The notes: generated by a model from the sequence alone, not told the origin. Shown: positions 17,763-25,193, counted from the stretch's first letter. The stretch: 64,000 nt of DNA from Streptomyces aurantiacus (GCF_027107535.1 NZ_CP114283.1:2542001-2606000), one strand, 5' to 3'. Numbers and translations are program-made.

Positions 17763-18769
17763 CCATCCTCTGCGTACGTTTCCAGCTGCCTCCGACGCGC
17801 GAGGCCGCGCTGCCTCGACTCCTCGGCACGCTGGAGGAGTTCACGCCCGTCGTCGAGGCGCTGCCGCCCGACGGGGCGTTGGCGGATCTGCGGGGCGCCG
17901 AACGGTACTTCAGGAGGGACGTCGGGGAGCTGGCCTCGCTGATCCGGGTGCGCACGCTCGCCTGGCACGGCGTCGACTGCGCGATCGGGGCGGGCCCCGG
18001 CCCGATGTTCGCGCGGATGGCTCTGCGGGGAGCCGCCCCCGGGACGACCCGCGTGGTGCCCGGCGAACCCCGCGCCCTCGCGGAGTTCTTGGAGGAACAG
18101 CCCGTGCGGGCGCTGCCGGGAGTCGGCACCGCCACCGCCCGCACCCTGTGTGAGTACGGCCTGGACAGCGTCGGCAAGGTGGCCGCCGCGCCGCTGTCCA
18201 CGCTGCAACGGCTCACCAGCGCCCGTACCGGCCGCGAACTGCACGAGATGGCACAGGGCATCGACCGCGGCCGGGTCGTACCGAACGCCGTCTCCCGGTC
18301 GCTCGCCACCGAGCGACCCTTCTCGCGCGACGAGCTGGACCCGGACCAGCATCGGCGCGCCCTGCTCTGTGCGGCCGAGGAGTTGGGCTCCAGACTGCGC
18401 GCCCTGGGGAAGGTGTGCCGCACGCTCACCCTGACCGTCCGCTACGCCGACCTTCCCCCCTCTCGAACAGGGTCGGGCGGGGGGACTCCCGCCACGACGA
18501 CCCGCAGTCGCACCCTTCCCGAGCCGACCGCCCACTCCTCGGCGCTCACCGACGCCGCCTACCGCATGTACGAGGCGCTCGGCCTGCAGCGCGCCCGCGT
18601 CCGCGGCATCGCCCTGCGCGCGGAGGGGCTCGACCCCGCCGAACAGGCGTCCTACCAGCTCACTTTCGACCCGGTGGACGAGAAGGCCCGTCGCATCGAG
18701 GAGGTGGCGGACCGGGTCCGGGCGAAGTTCGGGCCGCGGGCGGTGATACCGGGCGCGCTGGCGGCATAG
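17759..18769 (+). CDS. imuB: ImuB-like inactive Y-family polymerase
   Basis: The ATG at 17759 overlaps the DnaE2 stop. The 336-residue protein has the Y-family palm/finger order, a helix-hairpin-helix region (LPGVGTATARTLCEYGLDSV) and a little-finger domain. The first catalytic motif reads ILCVRFQLP where DinB has I-x-H-x-D-M-D, and the second reads PDGALADL where DinB has S-x-D-E. At least two of the three metal-binding acidic residues are therefore gone. ImuB proteins are known to be such catalytically dead adaptors that bring DnaE2 to the sliding clamp. It is short for an ImuB (often over 500 residues), and no imuA gene is nearby. Confidence 0.8.
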   Translation: MTILCVRFQLPPTREAALPRLLGTLEEFTPVVEALPPDGALADLRGAERYFRRDVGELASLIRVRTLAWHGVDCAIGAGPGPMFARMALRGAAPGTTRVVPGEPRALAEFLEEQPVRALPGVGTATARTLCEYGLDSVGKVAAAPLSTLQRLTSARTGRELHEMAQGIDRGRVVPNAVSRSLATERPFSRDELDPDQHRRALLCAAEELGSRLRALGKVCRTLTLTVRYADLPPSRTGSGGGTPATTTRSRTLPEPTAHSSALTDAAYRMYEALGLQRARVRGIALRAEGLDPAEQASYQLTFDPVDEKARRIEEVADRVRAKFGPRAVIPGALAA

Positions 18770-18809
18770 CCGCTCCGCTCCCCGCGCCCCTGTTGCGCCC
18801 CGCTTCAGG

Positions 18810-19184
18810 TCAGTTGGCCCACGGCGGGGTGATGACGGTGCCGTCGGCCAGCTTCGCCTGGAGGCCGATCGACGTGGTGACCCAGGAGACCGCTGTCTCC
18901 TGGGTCGGGTTCTCCACGGTGAGAGTCGCGCCGGGACCGATGATCACGGTGTCGCCCGCGGTGATCCGCTCGGTGTGGCCGTCGAGCGTCATCAGCAGTT
19001 CCCCGGAGAGGAGATGGAATATCTCCTCCCGGTTGACGGTGTGCGCGGGCGCCTTGGTGCCGGCGGGGATCTCACCCCGCCAGGCGCACAGTTCCTTGCT
19101 CCCGCTGAGGGGAGTGGCGTACGAGACGAAACGGGCTCCGTGGATCTCGTGGACCACGGCTTCGGACGAGCGGACGACGGGCAC
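18810..19184 (-). CDS. Small cupin-domain protein
   Basis: The start is GTG 19184, behind GGGAGG. The 124-residue protein is a single cupin barrel. It contains APAHTVNREEIFHLLSGE, which keeps the His and Glu of the first cupin motif, then GDTVIIGPGATLTVEN for the second, in which the usual His is replaced. Metal binding may therefore be incomplete. It is transcribed divergently from a MarR-type regulator with a shared operator region, so it is probably the main target of that regulator. It could bind a small ligand or detoxify one. No reaction can be assigned. Confidence 0.75.
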   Translation of the reverse strand: MPVVRSSEAVVHEIHGARFVSYATPLSGSKELCAWRGEIPAGTKAPAHTVNREEIFHLLSGELLMTLDGHTERITAGDTVIIGPGATLTVENPTQETAVSWVTTSIGLQAKLADGTVITPPWAN

Positions 19185-19203
19185 GGCTGCCTCCCGGGCA
19201 ATT

Positions 19204-19249
19204 GGTCAAGTTGCTTGTCTATATGGGTCGATGGTCAAGCAACTTGACC
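19204..19249. promoter_or_regulatory. Paired palindromic operators between cupin and marR genes
   Basis: Two copies of the same palindrome start 29 bases apart. The right copy, GGTCAAG-CAA-CTTGACC (19233-19249), is perfect with 7-bp arms. The left copy (19204-19220) has the same first half and two mismatches in the second. The arms also make a 14-bp inverted repeat, 19204-19217 with 19236-19249. The A+T-rich segment between them (TCTATATGGG) could hold a -10 element. A third half-site, GTCAAGGG, lies at 19255-19262. This is a plausible MarR-family binding region controlling both divergent genes. Confidence 0.65.
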
Positions 19250-19277
19250 GATCCGTCAAGGGTGTTTCAATGCATGC

Positions 19278-19724
19278 GTGCAGAACTCCGAGGCCATGGC
19301 CCTGTCCGCCGCCCTGCTCGCCGCCGCCGGTGAGCTCACGCAGCGCATCCACGAAGGCGTCGTCGCCCGTGGATTCGAGGGGCTGCGGCCCGCGCACGGG
19401 TTCGCCTTCGCCCGGATCGCGTCCGGCGGGGCGACGGCCACCGAGCTGGCCGCCCACCTGGGCGTGACCAAGCAGGCGGCGAGTCAGCTTGTCGACGAGG
19501 TGGTCCGCAAGGGGTACGCGGAGCGGCGGCCGCACCCCGACGACGCGCGGGCCCGGCTCGTCGTACTGACCGAGCGGGGCCAGGAGTGCACGCGGGCGGC
19601 GGAGGAAGCGGCCGCCGAGGCGGTACGGCCCTGGGTTGAACTGCTTGGCGAGGGTGAAGTCAGGGCGTTGCGTGACCGTTTGCTGTGCATTGCACCCTAC
19701 GGTCCCATCAGGCCCGCCTGGTGA
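19278..19724 (+). CDS. MarR-family transcriptional regulator
   Basis: The GTG at 19278 gives 148 residues; no strong ribosome site is visible, and ATG 19296 is an in-frame alternative. The winged-helix core is clear: GGATATELAAHLGVTKQAAS for the recognition helix and RRPHPDDARARLVVLTERG for the wing. It would act as a dimer on palindromic DNA. The two matching palindromes at 19204-19249 make autoregulation and control of the divergent cupin gene likely. The ligand is unknown. Confidence 0.85.
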   Translation: MQNSEAMALSAALLAAAGELTQRIHEGVVARGFEGLRPAHGFAFARIASGGATATELAAHLGVTKQAASQLVDEVVRKGYAERRPHPDDARARLVVLTERGQECTRAAEEAAAEAVRPWVELLGEGEVRALRDRLLCIAPYGPIRPAW

Positions 19725-19770
19725 CGGTTCCACGGCACGTGTCAGCGCTCCCGGTTATCACTGGCAGTTT

Positions 19771-19811
19771 TTACTGACGCGTAACTTCACACTTTTACTA
19801 CTCACTCGTAA
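19771..19811 (+). promoter_or_regulatory. Two near-palindromic sites in an A+T-rich lipase promoter
   Basis: TTACTGACGCGTAA (19771-19784) and CTACTCACTCGTAA (19798-19811) fit one pattern and lie 27 bases apart. They sit in a stretch of unusually low GC for this genome, about 90-120 bases before the lipase start. Such spacing on one face of the helix suggests regulator binding. A related copy occurs at 11603-11616. Confidence 0.45.
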
Positions 19812-19895
19812 CTTGAAAAAAGAACAGCATCCTCGTGATCCGGATCACAGGGCGTTACGCCTCGTCACTCCCTTGAGCCGCAAGGAGATCACCCG

Positions 19896-20771
19896 ATGCT
19901 GCCCTGGAAGCACCTGCTCAGACCCCTGGCCGCACTGCTGCTGACCGCCGCGGTCGCGATCGTCCCCGCCACAGCCGCCACGGCCGCCACCGACCGGGCC
20001 GAAGCCGCGACCAGCAGGGGCTGGAACGACTACTCCTGCACACCGTCCGCCGCCCACCCGCGCCCCGTCGTCCTCGTCCACGGCACCTTCGCCAACTCCG
20101 TGGACAACTGGCTGGGCCTCGCCCCCTACCTGGTGAACCGCGACTACTGCGTCTACGCCCTCGACTACGGGCAACTGCCGGGCGTGCCGTTCTTCCACGG
20201 TCTCGGCCCCATCGACAAGTCGGCGGAGCAGCTGAAGACCTTCGTCGACAAGGTGCTCGCCGCGACCGGAGCCGCCGAGGCGGACCTCGTCGGCCACTCG
20301 CAGGGCGGCATGATGCCCCGCCACTACCTGAAGTTCCTCGGCGGAGCCGCCAAGGTGAACGCCCTCGTCGGCATCGCACCCGACAACCACGGCACCACCC
20401 TGAACGGACTGACCAACCTGCTCCCGTACTTCCCCGGTGCGGGCGACCTGCTCTCCACGGCCACCCCGGCCCTCGCCGACCAGGTGGCCGGCTCCGCCTT
20501 CCTGACCAGGCTCAACGCGGGCGGCGACACCGTGCCGGGCGTCCGCTACACGGTCATCGCCACCAAGTACGACGAGGTCGTCACGCCGTACCGTTCGCAG
20601 TTCCTCGACGGTCCGGACGTACGCAACGTCCTGATCCAGAACCTGTGCGCGCTCGACCTCTCCGAGCACGCGGCACTCGGGCTCATCGACCGGATCGCCT
20701 TCCACGAGGTGGCGAACGCCCTGGATCCGGCGCACGCCACCCCGACGACCTGTCTGTCGGCGATCGGCTAG
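19896..20771 (+). CDS. Secreted triacylglycerol lipase
   Basis: The ATG at 19896 follows GCAAGGAG. The 291-residue precursor has a signal peptide of about 32-38 residues with an Ala-rich end. The mature alpha/beta hydrolase has the oxyanion-hole motif VVLVHGTFANS, the nucleophile elbow GHSQGG, an Asp in VIATKYDEVVTPY and a late His in LSEHAALGLIDR. Four Cys residues may form two disulphides (near residues 48/60s and close to the C-terminus). This is the Streptomyces secreted lipase family related to Pseudomonas-type class I/II lipases. It acts outside the cell on acylglycerols or esters. Confidence 0.87.
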   Translation: MLPWKHLLRPLAALLLTAAVAIVPATAATAATDRAEAATSRGWNDYSCTPSAAHPRPVVLVHGTFANSVDNWLGLAPYLVNRDYCVYALDYGQLPGVPFFHGLGPIDKSAEQLKTFVDKVLAATGAAEADLVGHSQGGMMPRHYLKFLGGAAKVNALVGIAPDNHGTTLNGLTNLLPYFPGAGDLLSTATPALADQVAGSAFLTRLNAGGDTVPGVRYTVIATKYDEVVTPYRSQFLDGPDVRNVLIQNLCALDLSEHAALGLIDRIAFHEVANALDPAHATPTTCLSAIG

Positions 20772-20879
20772 CCCCGCGAGGGGAGCCGGGAACCGCGCGG
20801 CGGACGTCGGCAGGCCCGCGGCTCCCGTGCGACAGAATTCCGTACGGCGCTCTCTGCGGAAGAGGTGCCTGAAAGGTGG

Positions 20880-21929
20880 CTAGCGGCCGCGCACGGCACG
20901 GCGACGGACCGAGGTGAACAACGCCGCGGCGCCGATCGCCAGGGCGGCCGCCCCGCCGACCGCGATGTACGTGGTCGAGCCGGAACCGCCGGTCTCGGCG
21001 AGGTTCTCGGAACCTCCGGCGGGTCCGGCACCGTTCGCGGAGCCGTCCGCCGCTTCACCGGCCCCTGCCGTCTCCTCGGAGCCGGAGCCGGAGCCGGAGC
21101 CGGAATCGGTGCCGGAGCCCGAGTCCGACGTCGTGCTCGCGGCCGCCGTGGCCGTGGCCTGCGTCTTCGGGTCGTCGTCGCCGTGACCGCCGTGCTCCAC
21201 GGACGACTCGTCGGTGCCGTCCGCGATCTCCTCGTCGGACGGCACCGACGCGGTCGGGGCGGCAGAGGCCTCCGCGCCCGCGCCGCCCTCGGCGAAGACG
21301 ACGTCCGAGCAGGTGTAGAAGGCCTCGGGGGAGTCCGAGCGCTGCCAGACCGAGTAGATGAGATGACGGCCCGACCTGACCGGGACGACCCCGTCGAAGA
21401 CGTAGTCGCCGTTCTCCATCCGCGGGTCGGTGACCTTGGCGAACGGCTTCGACTCCAGGTCCGACCACTTCAGCGGCTTCGTCGGGTCGTAGCCGTCCTT
21501 GGTGACGTACAGCTCGAACGAGCCCTTGTGCGGGGCGGTCCCCTTGTACCGGAAGGTGCGGTTGCCCGAGGTCAGCCGACTGGCCGGCCAGTCGGCGCGG
21601 GCCAGGTCGAGGCCCTTGTACTTGTCGTTGCCGGCGCTGCACAGCTTCCCGTCGGGGATGATCTCCTTCGACTTTCCGGCCGCGTTCGCGATGTTGACGC
21701 CGTTCCAGTCGTAGAGGGCCTGCGTGCCACTGGCCGCGACCGCCGCCTTGCAGGCGGCGGACTTCGGGCTCTCCGGGCCCTCCGCGTAGCAGGCCGCGAC
21801 CCGGCTCACCGGGTCCGTCATCGAGCCGTGCGCGACGGCCGGGGCGGTGGCGAGGGCGGTCAGGGCGAGCGGGGCGACGCCGACCGCGACGACGCTGGCG
21901 AAGCGGGCGGCCTGAGGGCGAGCGGGCAT
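20880..21929 (-). CDS. Wall-anchored AA10 lytic polysaccharide monooxygenase
   Basis: The 349-residue precursor starts at ATG 21929 behind CGAGGAG. The signal peptide ends AVA, so the mature protein begins with His (HGSMTDPVSRV), the N-terminal copper ligand of AA10 enzymes. The second His lies in RSGRHLIYSVWQRSDS and an axial Phe in YTCSDVVF fits the family. After about 200 residues comes a Ser/Gly/Glu-rich linker, then LAETG, a hydrophobic helix and the tail RRRAVRGR. That is a class E sortase sorting signal. The enzyme oxidatively cuts chitin or cellulose and should be covalently linked to the cell wall rather than released. It converges on the lipase gene. Confidence 0.88.
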   Translation of the reverse strand: MPARPQAARFASVVAVGVAPLALTALATAPAVAHGSMTDPVSRVAACYAEGPESPKSAACKAAVAASGTQALYDWNGVNIANAAGKSKEIIPDGKLCSAGNDKYKGLDLARADWPASRLTSGNRTFRYKGTAPHKGSFELYVTKDGYDPTKPLKWSDLESKPFAKVTDPRMENGDYVFDGVVPVRSGRHLIYSVWQRSDSPEAFYTCSDVVFAEGGAGAEASAAPTASVPSDEEIADGTDESSVEHGGHGDDDPKTQATATAAASTTSDSGSGTDSGSGSGSGSEETAGAGEAADGSANGAGPAGGSENLAETGGSGSTTYIAVGGAAALAIGAAALFTSVRRRAVRGR

Positions 21930-22096
21930 GGGGGAACTCCTCGAAACGGATCTGGGGGTGCCTGTGATGCCTGGGGGCGATCAGCAAGCTAGCCTCTCGA
22001 AACCGGGAAATCCCCTGCTGGGAGCGGGTGGTGGCGATCCTTATGGTGCCGTTAAGGGAGTGCTGAGCCTGCGCTCAGGTAGTTACCGTTCCGGCC

Positions 22097-22570
22097 ATGA
22101 CAGACAACTCGGAAGACCTGGAGATCCGCCCCGCCGTCGCCGCCGACGCGGAGGCGGTGAAAGCCGTGACCGATGCGGCGTACCACCACTACGTCGAGCG
22201 CATCGGAGTCGTCCCGCAGCCCATGCGGGCGGATTACGCGGCCGACGTCGGCCAGGGGCGGGTGTTCGTCACGGGGCGGCCCGTGACCGGGCTCGTGGTG
22301 ATCCGCGTGATCCGCGCGCCCGAGGCCCATCTGTTCCTCGACAGCGTCGCCGTCCACCCGGACGCCCACGGACAGGGCGTGGGGCGGCGGCTCCTCGCCT
22401 TCGTGGAGGCTCGTGCGCGGGCGCTGGACCTGCCCGAGGTCCTACTCCACACGAACGCGCTGATGTGGGAGAACCAGCGGATCTACCGGAAGTACGGGTA
22501 CGAACTCGTGGAACGCCGGACGGAAGGCCCCTACGACCGGCTGCACTACCGCAAGCGGCTCGCACCCTGA
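22097..22570 (+). CDS. GNAT-family N-acetyltransferase
   Basis: This 157-residue single-domain protein begins LEIRPAVAADAEAVKAV after a short Asn/Ser-rich start. It contains the acetyl-CoA pyrophosphate-binding motif VHPDAHGQGVGRRLLAF and the RIYRKYGYELVERR ending typical of the family. It acetylates a small molecule or protein N-terminus. The substrate cannot be inferred. It is divergent from the LPMO gene with 167 bases between. Confidence 0.85.
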   Translation: MTDNSEDLEIRPAVAADAEAVKAVTDAAYHHYVERIGVVPQPMRADYAADVGQGRVFVTGRPVTGLVVIRVIRAPEAHLFLDSVAVHPDAHGQGVGRRLLAFVEARARALDLPEVLLHTNALMWENQRIYRKYGYELVERRTEGPYDRLHYRKRLAP

Positions 22571-22644
22571 CGACCACCGGAGCGTTCGTCGCCGCTGCCC
22601 GGCGCTGCGCGACGGCCGGCGCCGACGGCTGCGGATCGGGTTGC

Positions 22645-22779
22645 TCAGCCGTCCGGCCACCAGGTGCGGTGGATGTCCTTCCGGACCTCCGGGCGCTCGG
22701 CGGGACGTTGCTCGGCCTCTTCCCGCACACGACGGGACTCGGACTTCTTCAGGGGCTTCTGCACGGTGACGCGGCGCAT
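22645..22779 (-). CDS. Small basic protein of 44 residues
   Basis: The start is ATG 22779 with AAGGAGG seven bases upstream, one of the best ribosome sites in the window; an earlier in-frame start lacks one. The product begins MRRVTVQKPLKKSESRRVRE and ends HRTWWPDG. It is highly charged and probably soluble. I believe near-identical short proteins occur widely in Streptomyces, but I have no name or function for it. The strong ribosome site and biased codon use support a real gene. Confidence 0.65.
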   Translation of the reverse strand: MRRVTVQKPLKKSESRRVREEAEQRPAERPEVRKDIHRTWWPDG

Positions 22780-22859
22780 GGGGGCCTCCTTGCGACTACC
22801 GGGTTCCGTGTTTTCACGGGGGTAGACCATTTCCGGGAGAGTGACTCATCGCCGGCCGC

Positions 22860-22882
22860 TTGTCAGTGGCGACTGTCACGTT
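22860..22882 (+). promoter_or_regulatory. TTGTCAGTG-type promoter, upstream copy
   Basis: TTGTCAGTG (22860-22868), eight bases, then CACGTT (22877-22882). This fits the RecA-independent DNA-damage promoter recognised with PafBC in mycobacteria (TTGTCRGTG-N8-TAnnnT), except for the first base of the -10. An ATG lies exactly seven bases after the -10 at 22889, as expected for a leaderless transcript. Confidence 0.45.
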
Positions 22883-22917
22883 TCCCCTATGAGTCCGCAT
22901 GCCGGACATCCTGTCGG

Positions 22918-22948
22918 TCGGGGCGGGGCGGGGCGGGGCGGGGCGGGG
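22918..22948. repeat. GGGGC tandem repeat
   Basis: About six consecutive GGGGC units, followed by degenerate GTGTGGC units to about 22972. The run has four or more G4 tracts and could form a G-quadruplex on the plus strand, between two copies of a promoter. It is a likely site of copy-number variation. Confidence 0.75.
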
Positions 22949-22996
22949 TGTGGCGCGGTGTGGCGGGGTGTGGGCCCGGACCGGACGCCGGGCCCG

Positions 22997-23019
22997 TTGT
23001 CAGTGGCAGGTGTCACTGT
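22997..23019 (+). promoter_or_regulatory. TTGTCAGTG-type promoter for the methyltransferase gene
   Basis: TTGTCAGTG (22997-23005), an 8-base spacer, then CACTGT (23014-23019). The methyltransferase ATG at 23026 is seven bases after the -10, so transcription would start at the start codon. The layout is identical to the copy 137 bases upstream. It resembles the PafBC-dependent DNA-damage promoter class. Confidence 0.55.
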
Positions 23020-23025
23020 GGGCAC

Positions 23026-23640
23026 ATGACGAGTCACAGCTCAGATGCGGAGCGGACCGGAGTCGACTGGGACGCCGAGTCCGCCGGTTTCGACGACGAG
23101 CCGGACCACGGACTGCGCGATCCCGTCGTGCGCGAGGCGTGGGCGGCCAGGCTGCGCGGCTGGCTGCCGCGCGGCCCGGCCGACGTGCTCGATCTGGGGT
23201 GCGGCACCGGCAGCCTGTCACTCCTCGCGTCCGAGGCGCGCCACCGGGTCACGGGGGTCGACCTCTCGCCGCGCATGGTCGAGCGGGCGCGCGCCAAACT
23301 GGCCGGGCGTGACGCCGCGTTCCTGGTCGGTGACGCGGCCGCCCCGCCCGTCGGGGAGCAGCGGTTCGACGTCGTCCTCGTCCGGCATGTGCTGTGGACG
23401 CTGTCCGATCCCGGCCGCGTCCTGCGGCACTGGCGCGGCTTGCTGCGCCCCGGTGGACGACTCGTTCTCATAGAGGGCGTCTGGGGGACGGTGAGCCCGG
23501 TCGGTATATCCGCCGACACCCTGGCCGCCATGCTGGCGCCCCTCGCGGCGGACGTGCGTGTGGAGCGGCTGTCGGACGATCCCCTGCTGTGGGGCAGGGA
23601 GGTCGAGGACGAGCGCTACGCACTGATCGCCGTGCCGTGA
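23026..23640 (+). CDS. SAM-dependent methyltransferase (class I)
   Basis: The ATG at 23026 gives 204 residues and lacks a normal ribosome site, consistent with leaderless translation from the promoter just upstream. Motif I, VLDLGCGTGSLSLLA, binds S-adenosylmethionine. VTGVDLSPRMVERAR and FDVVLVRHVLWTLSDP are motifs II and III, and GLLRPGGRLVLIEG is the post-motif strand. This is the Methyltransf_11/25 group of small-molecule enzymes. The acceptor is unknown. The promoter type suggests induction by DNA damage. Confidence 0.83.
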   Translation: MTSHSSDAERTGVDWDAESAGFDDEPDHGLRDPVVREAWAARLRGWLPRGPADVLDLGCGTGSLSLLASEARHRVTGVDLSPRMVERARAKLAGRDAAFLVGDAAAPPVGEQRFDVVLVRHVLWTLSDPGRVLRHWRGLLRPGGRLVLIEGVWGTVSPVGISADTLAAMLAPLAADVRVERLSDDPLLWGREVEDERYALIAVP

Positions 23641-23702
23641 GGAGCGGCGCGAACAGGGGAGGGCGGGGAGGACGGAAGGGGAGAAGCCGGGGCGCCCCGC
23701 GG

Positions 23703-24221
23703 TCAGGTCAGCAGCGACTCGAAGCCGCCTTGACGGGCCACGAGTTCGAGCTCGTCCAGGGCGGACCGGGCCGCGGACGCGGCCCGCGGGTCGGTGGTCT
23801 CCAGGCCGCTCGCCGCGAACTCGTCCTCGTCCAGGCGCAGTACGGTCCTGCCGTCGGCGGAGCGCCACAGGTCCAGGTCGAGGTCCTCGCAGACCACTTC
23901 ACCCTCGGAGACGGTGGCCGGGCGGGCGATGTCGCAGTACCAGCCCTTCACCGCGCCCTCGGCGTTCCGGACCTCCTTCACGGCGTACCAGCGGTCGCGC
24001 CAGTAGTGCTCGGTGAAGACGTCGCCCGGCTCGAAGCGTACGAAGCCGAAGTCGCGGACGCCTTCGCCCGCCCAGGCGGCGCGGACGACGACGTGCGTCC
24101 CGTCGTCGTGGAGCAGGACGGCCGGGTAGCGGATCTTCGTGCGGCCCGCCTTGACCAGGACGACGTCCAGGACCTCTGTGACACCGGACCGGCCTGACGG
24201 ATCAGCCGAGTTGACGGACAT
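23703..24221 (-). CDS. DUF402 domain protein
   Basis: The start is ATG 24221 with GGAGG upstream, and the gene overlaps the 3' end of the acetyltransferase gene by 20 bases. The 172-residue protein has the DUF402 barrel signature: WYAVKEVRNAEGAVKGWYCD, then VVCEDLDLDLWRSADG and VLRLDEDEFAASG. Related proteins (FomD, NtdP) are metal-dependent phosphoester hydrolases acting on nucleotides. The conserved Asp/Glu residues are present. The substrate is unknown. Coupling to the acetyltransferase suggests co-expression. Confidence 0.8.
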   Translation of the reverse strand: MSVNSADPSGRSGVTEVLDVVLVKAGRTKIRYPAVLLHDDGTHVVVRAAWAGEGVRDFGFVRFEPGDVFTEHYWRDRWYAVKEVRNAEGAVKGWYCDIARPATVSEGEVVCEDLDLDLWRSADGRTVLRLDEDEFAASGLETTDPRAASAARSALDELELVARQGGFESLLT

Positions 24222-25122
24222 GGTGCACCTCCGTGGCGCAGATCTCGTAGCCGAACCACTTGTTGATCGCCAGCATCGGCTCGTTGCCCGAGTCGTTGCC
24301 CGTGAACGCCTCCGTGAAGCCGGCGGCGCGGGCGCGGTGCAGCGAGTCGTTCTTGGCCAGTTTGGCGAGGCCCCGTCCGCGGTGGGCGCGGGCCGTGCCC
24401 GTCATCACGGTGCCGTAGCGGGTGCCGCCGTCGGTGCGAGCGGCGCTGAACGCGGCGGGGCGGCCGTCGACGACCGCGACGGAGGTCAGTTCATGGCTGA
24501 GGAGGGGGTGGTGCCAGGTCTCCTTGAGCCATGCCTCGAAGTCCGTGAACTCGTGGGCGATGTCGCTCGGTTCGTCCAGGAGCGTCTCCGCGTCCAGCTC
24601 GAAGAGGGGACGCGGGTCGTCAGCGAAGTCCGCAGCCGTGCGCAGTTCGACATCCGCGGGCGTGGGCCGACGCGGTGGCAGGGAGCCGTTCACCAGGTCG
24701 AGACGGAGGAAGTGCGCGGAGCGGCTCGCGCGGTAGCCGCGCCGCTCCGCGAAACCGCGGTTCGCGGGCTCGTCGAGGACCCAGGAGAAGAGCTTCGTCG
24801 CGGACACCTCGGCGAGACGCTCCTCGGCGGTCCGCACGAGCAGGGAGCCCGCGCCACGGCCCCGGCGCTCCGGATGCACGTACACGTTCAGATAGCCCTG
24901 GCCCGGCTGCGGACTGTCGTACGCGATGCCCGTCTGGGCCGTGCCGATGACCTCGCCGTCCTCCTCGGCGACCAGCGGCCGGACATGGGCGTCGGGGTGG
25001 GCGTGCGTGACGTCGTAGGCGACGGACCGCGGGGTGGAGAGCATGAAGGGAAGTGCCAGTTGCCGGATGCGGGAGAAGCTCTCGGCGTCCTGGGCGCGGA
25101 AGTCGCGGACGATCACAGTCAT
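24202..25122 (-). CDS. Tandem GNAT N-acetyltransferase
   Basis: The 306-residue protein has two GNAT-like halves. The N-terminal half has the full acetyl-CoA motif VHPERRGRGAGSLLVRTAEE. The C-terminal half has ARAHRGRGLAKLAKNDSLHRA followed by NEPMLAINKWFGYE. This double-domain form occurs in mycothiol-synthase-like and other actinobacterial acetyltransferases, but the MshD-specific context is absent. It reads into the DUF402 gene and so probably shares a transcript with it. The substrate is unknown. Confidence 0.82.
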   Translation of the reverse strand: MTVIVRDFRAQDAESFSRIRQLALPFMLSTPRSVAYDVTHAHPDAHVRPLVAEEDGEVIGTAQTGIAYDSPQPGQGYLNVYVHPERRGRGAGSLLVRTAEERLAEVSATKLFSWVLDEPANRGFAERRGYRASRSAHFLRLDLVNGSLPPRRPTPADVELRTAADFADDPRPLFELDAETLLDEPSDIAHEFTDFEAWLKETWHHPLLSHELTSVAVVDGRPAAFSAARTDGGTRYGTVMTGTARAHRGRGLAKLAKNDSLHRARAAGFTEAFTGNDSGNEPMLAINKWFGYEICATEVHHVRQLG

Positions 25123-25193
25123 GGAATCGCACGCTACGCGCGGGGTGCTGCGGGACGCCTCTCATTTTCGGGCCGGTGCGGGACAATCACCGG

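Larger units (their letters stand above)
22889..23029 (+). other. Possible 46-codon leaderless frame ending at the methyltransferase start
   Basis: The ATG at 22889 opens a frame running through the GGGGC repeat to a TGA that overlaps the methyltransferase ATG (ATGA). The product would be Gly/Arg-rich and low in complexity (MSPHAGHPVGRGGAGRGGAG). It may be a non-functional by-product of promoter duplication rather than a gene. Confidence 0.2.
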
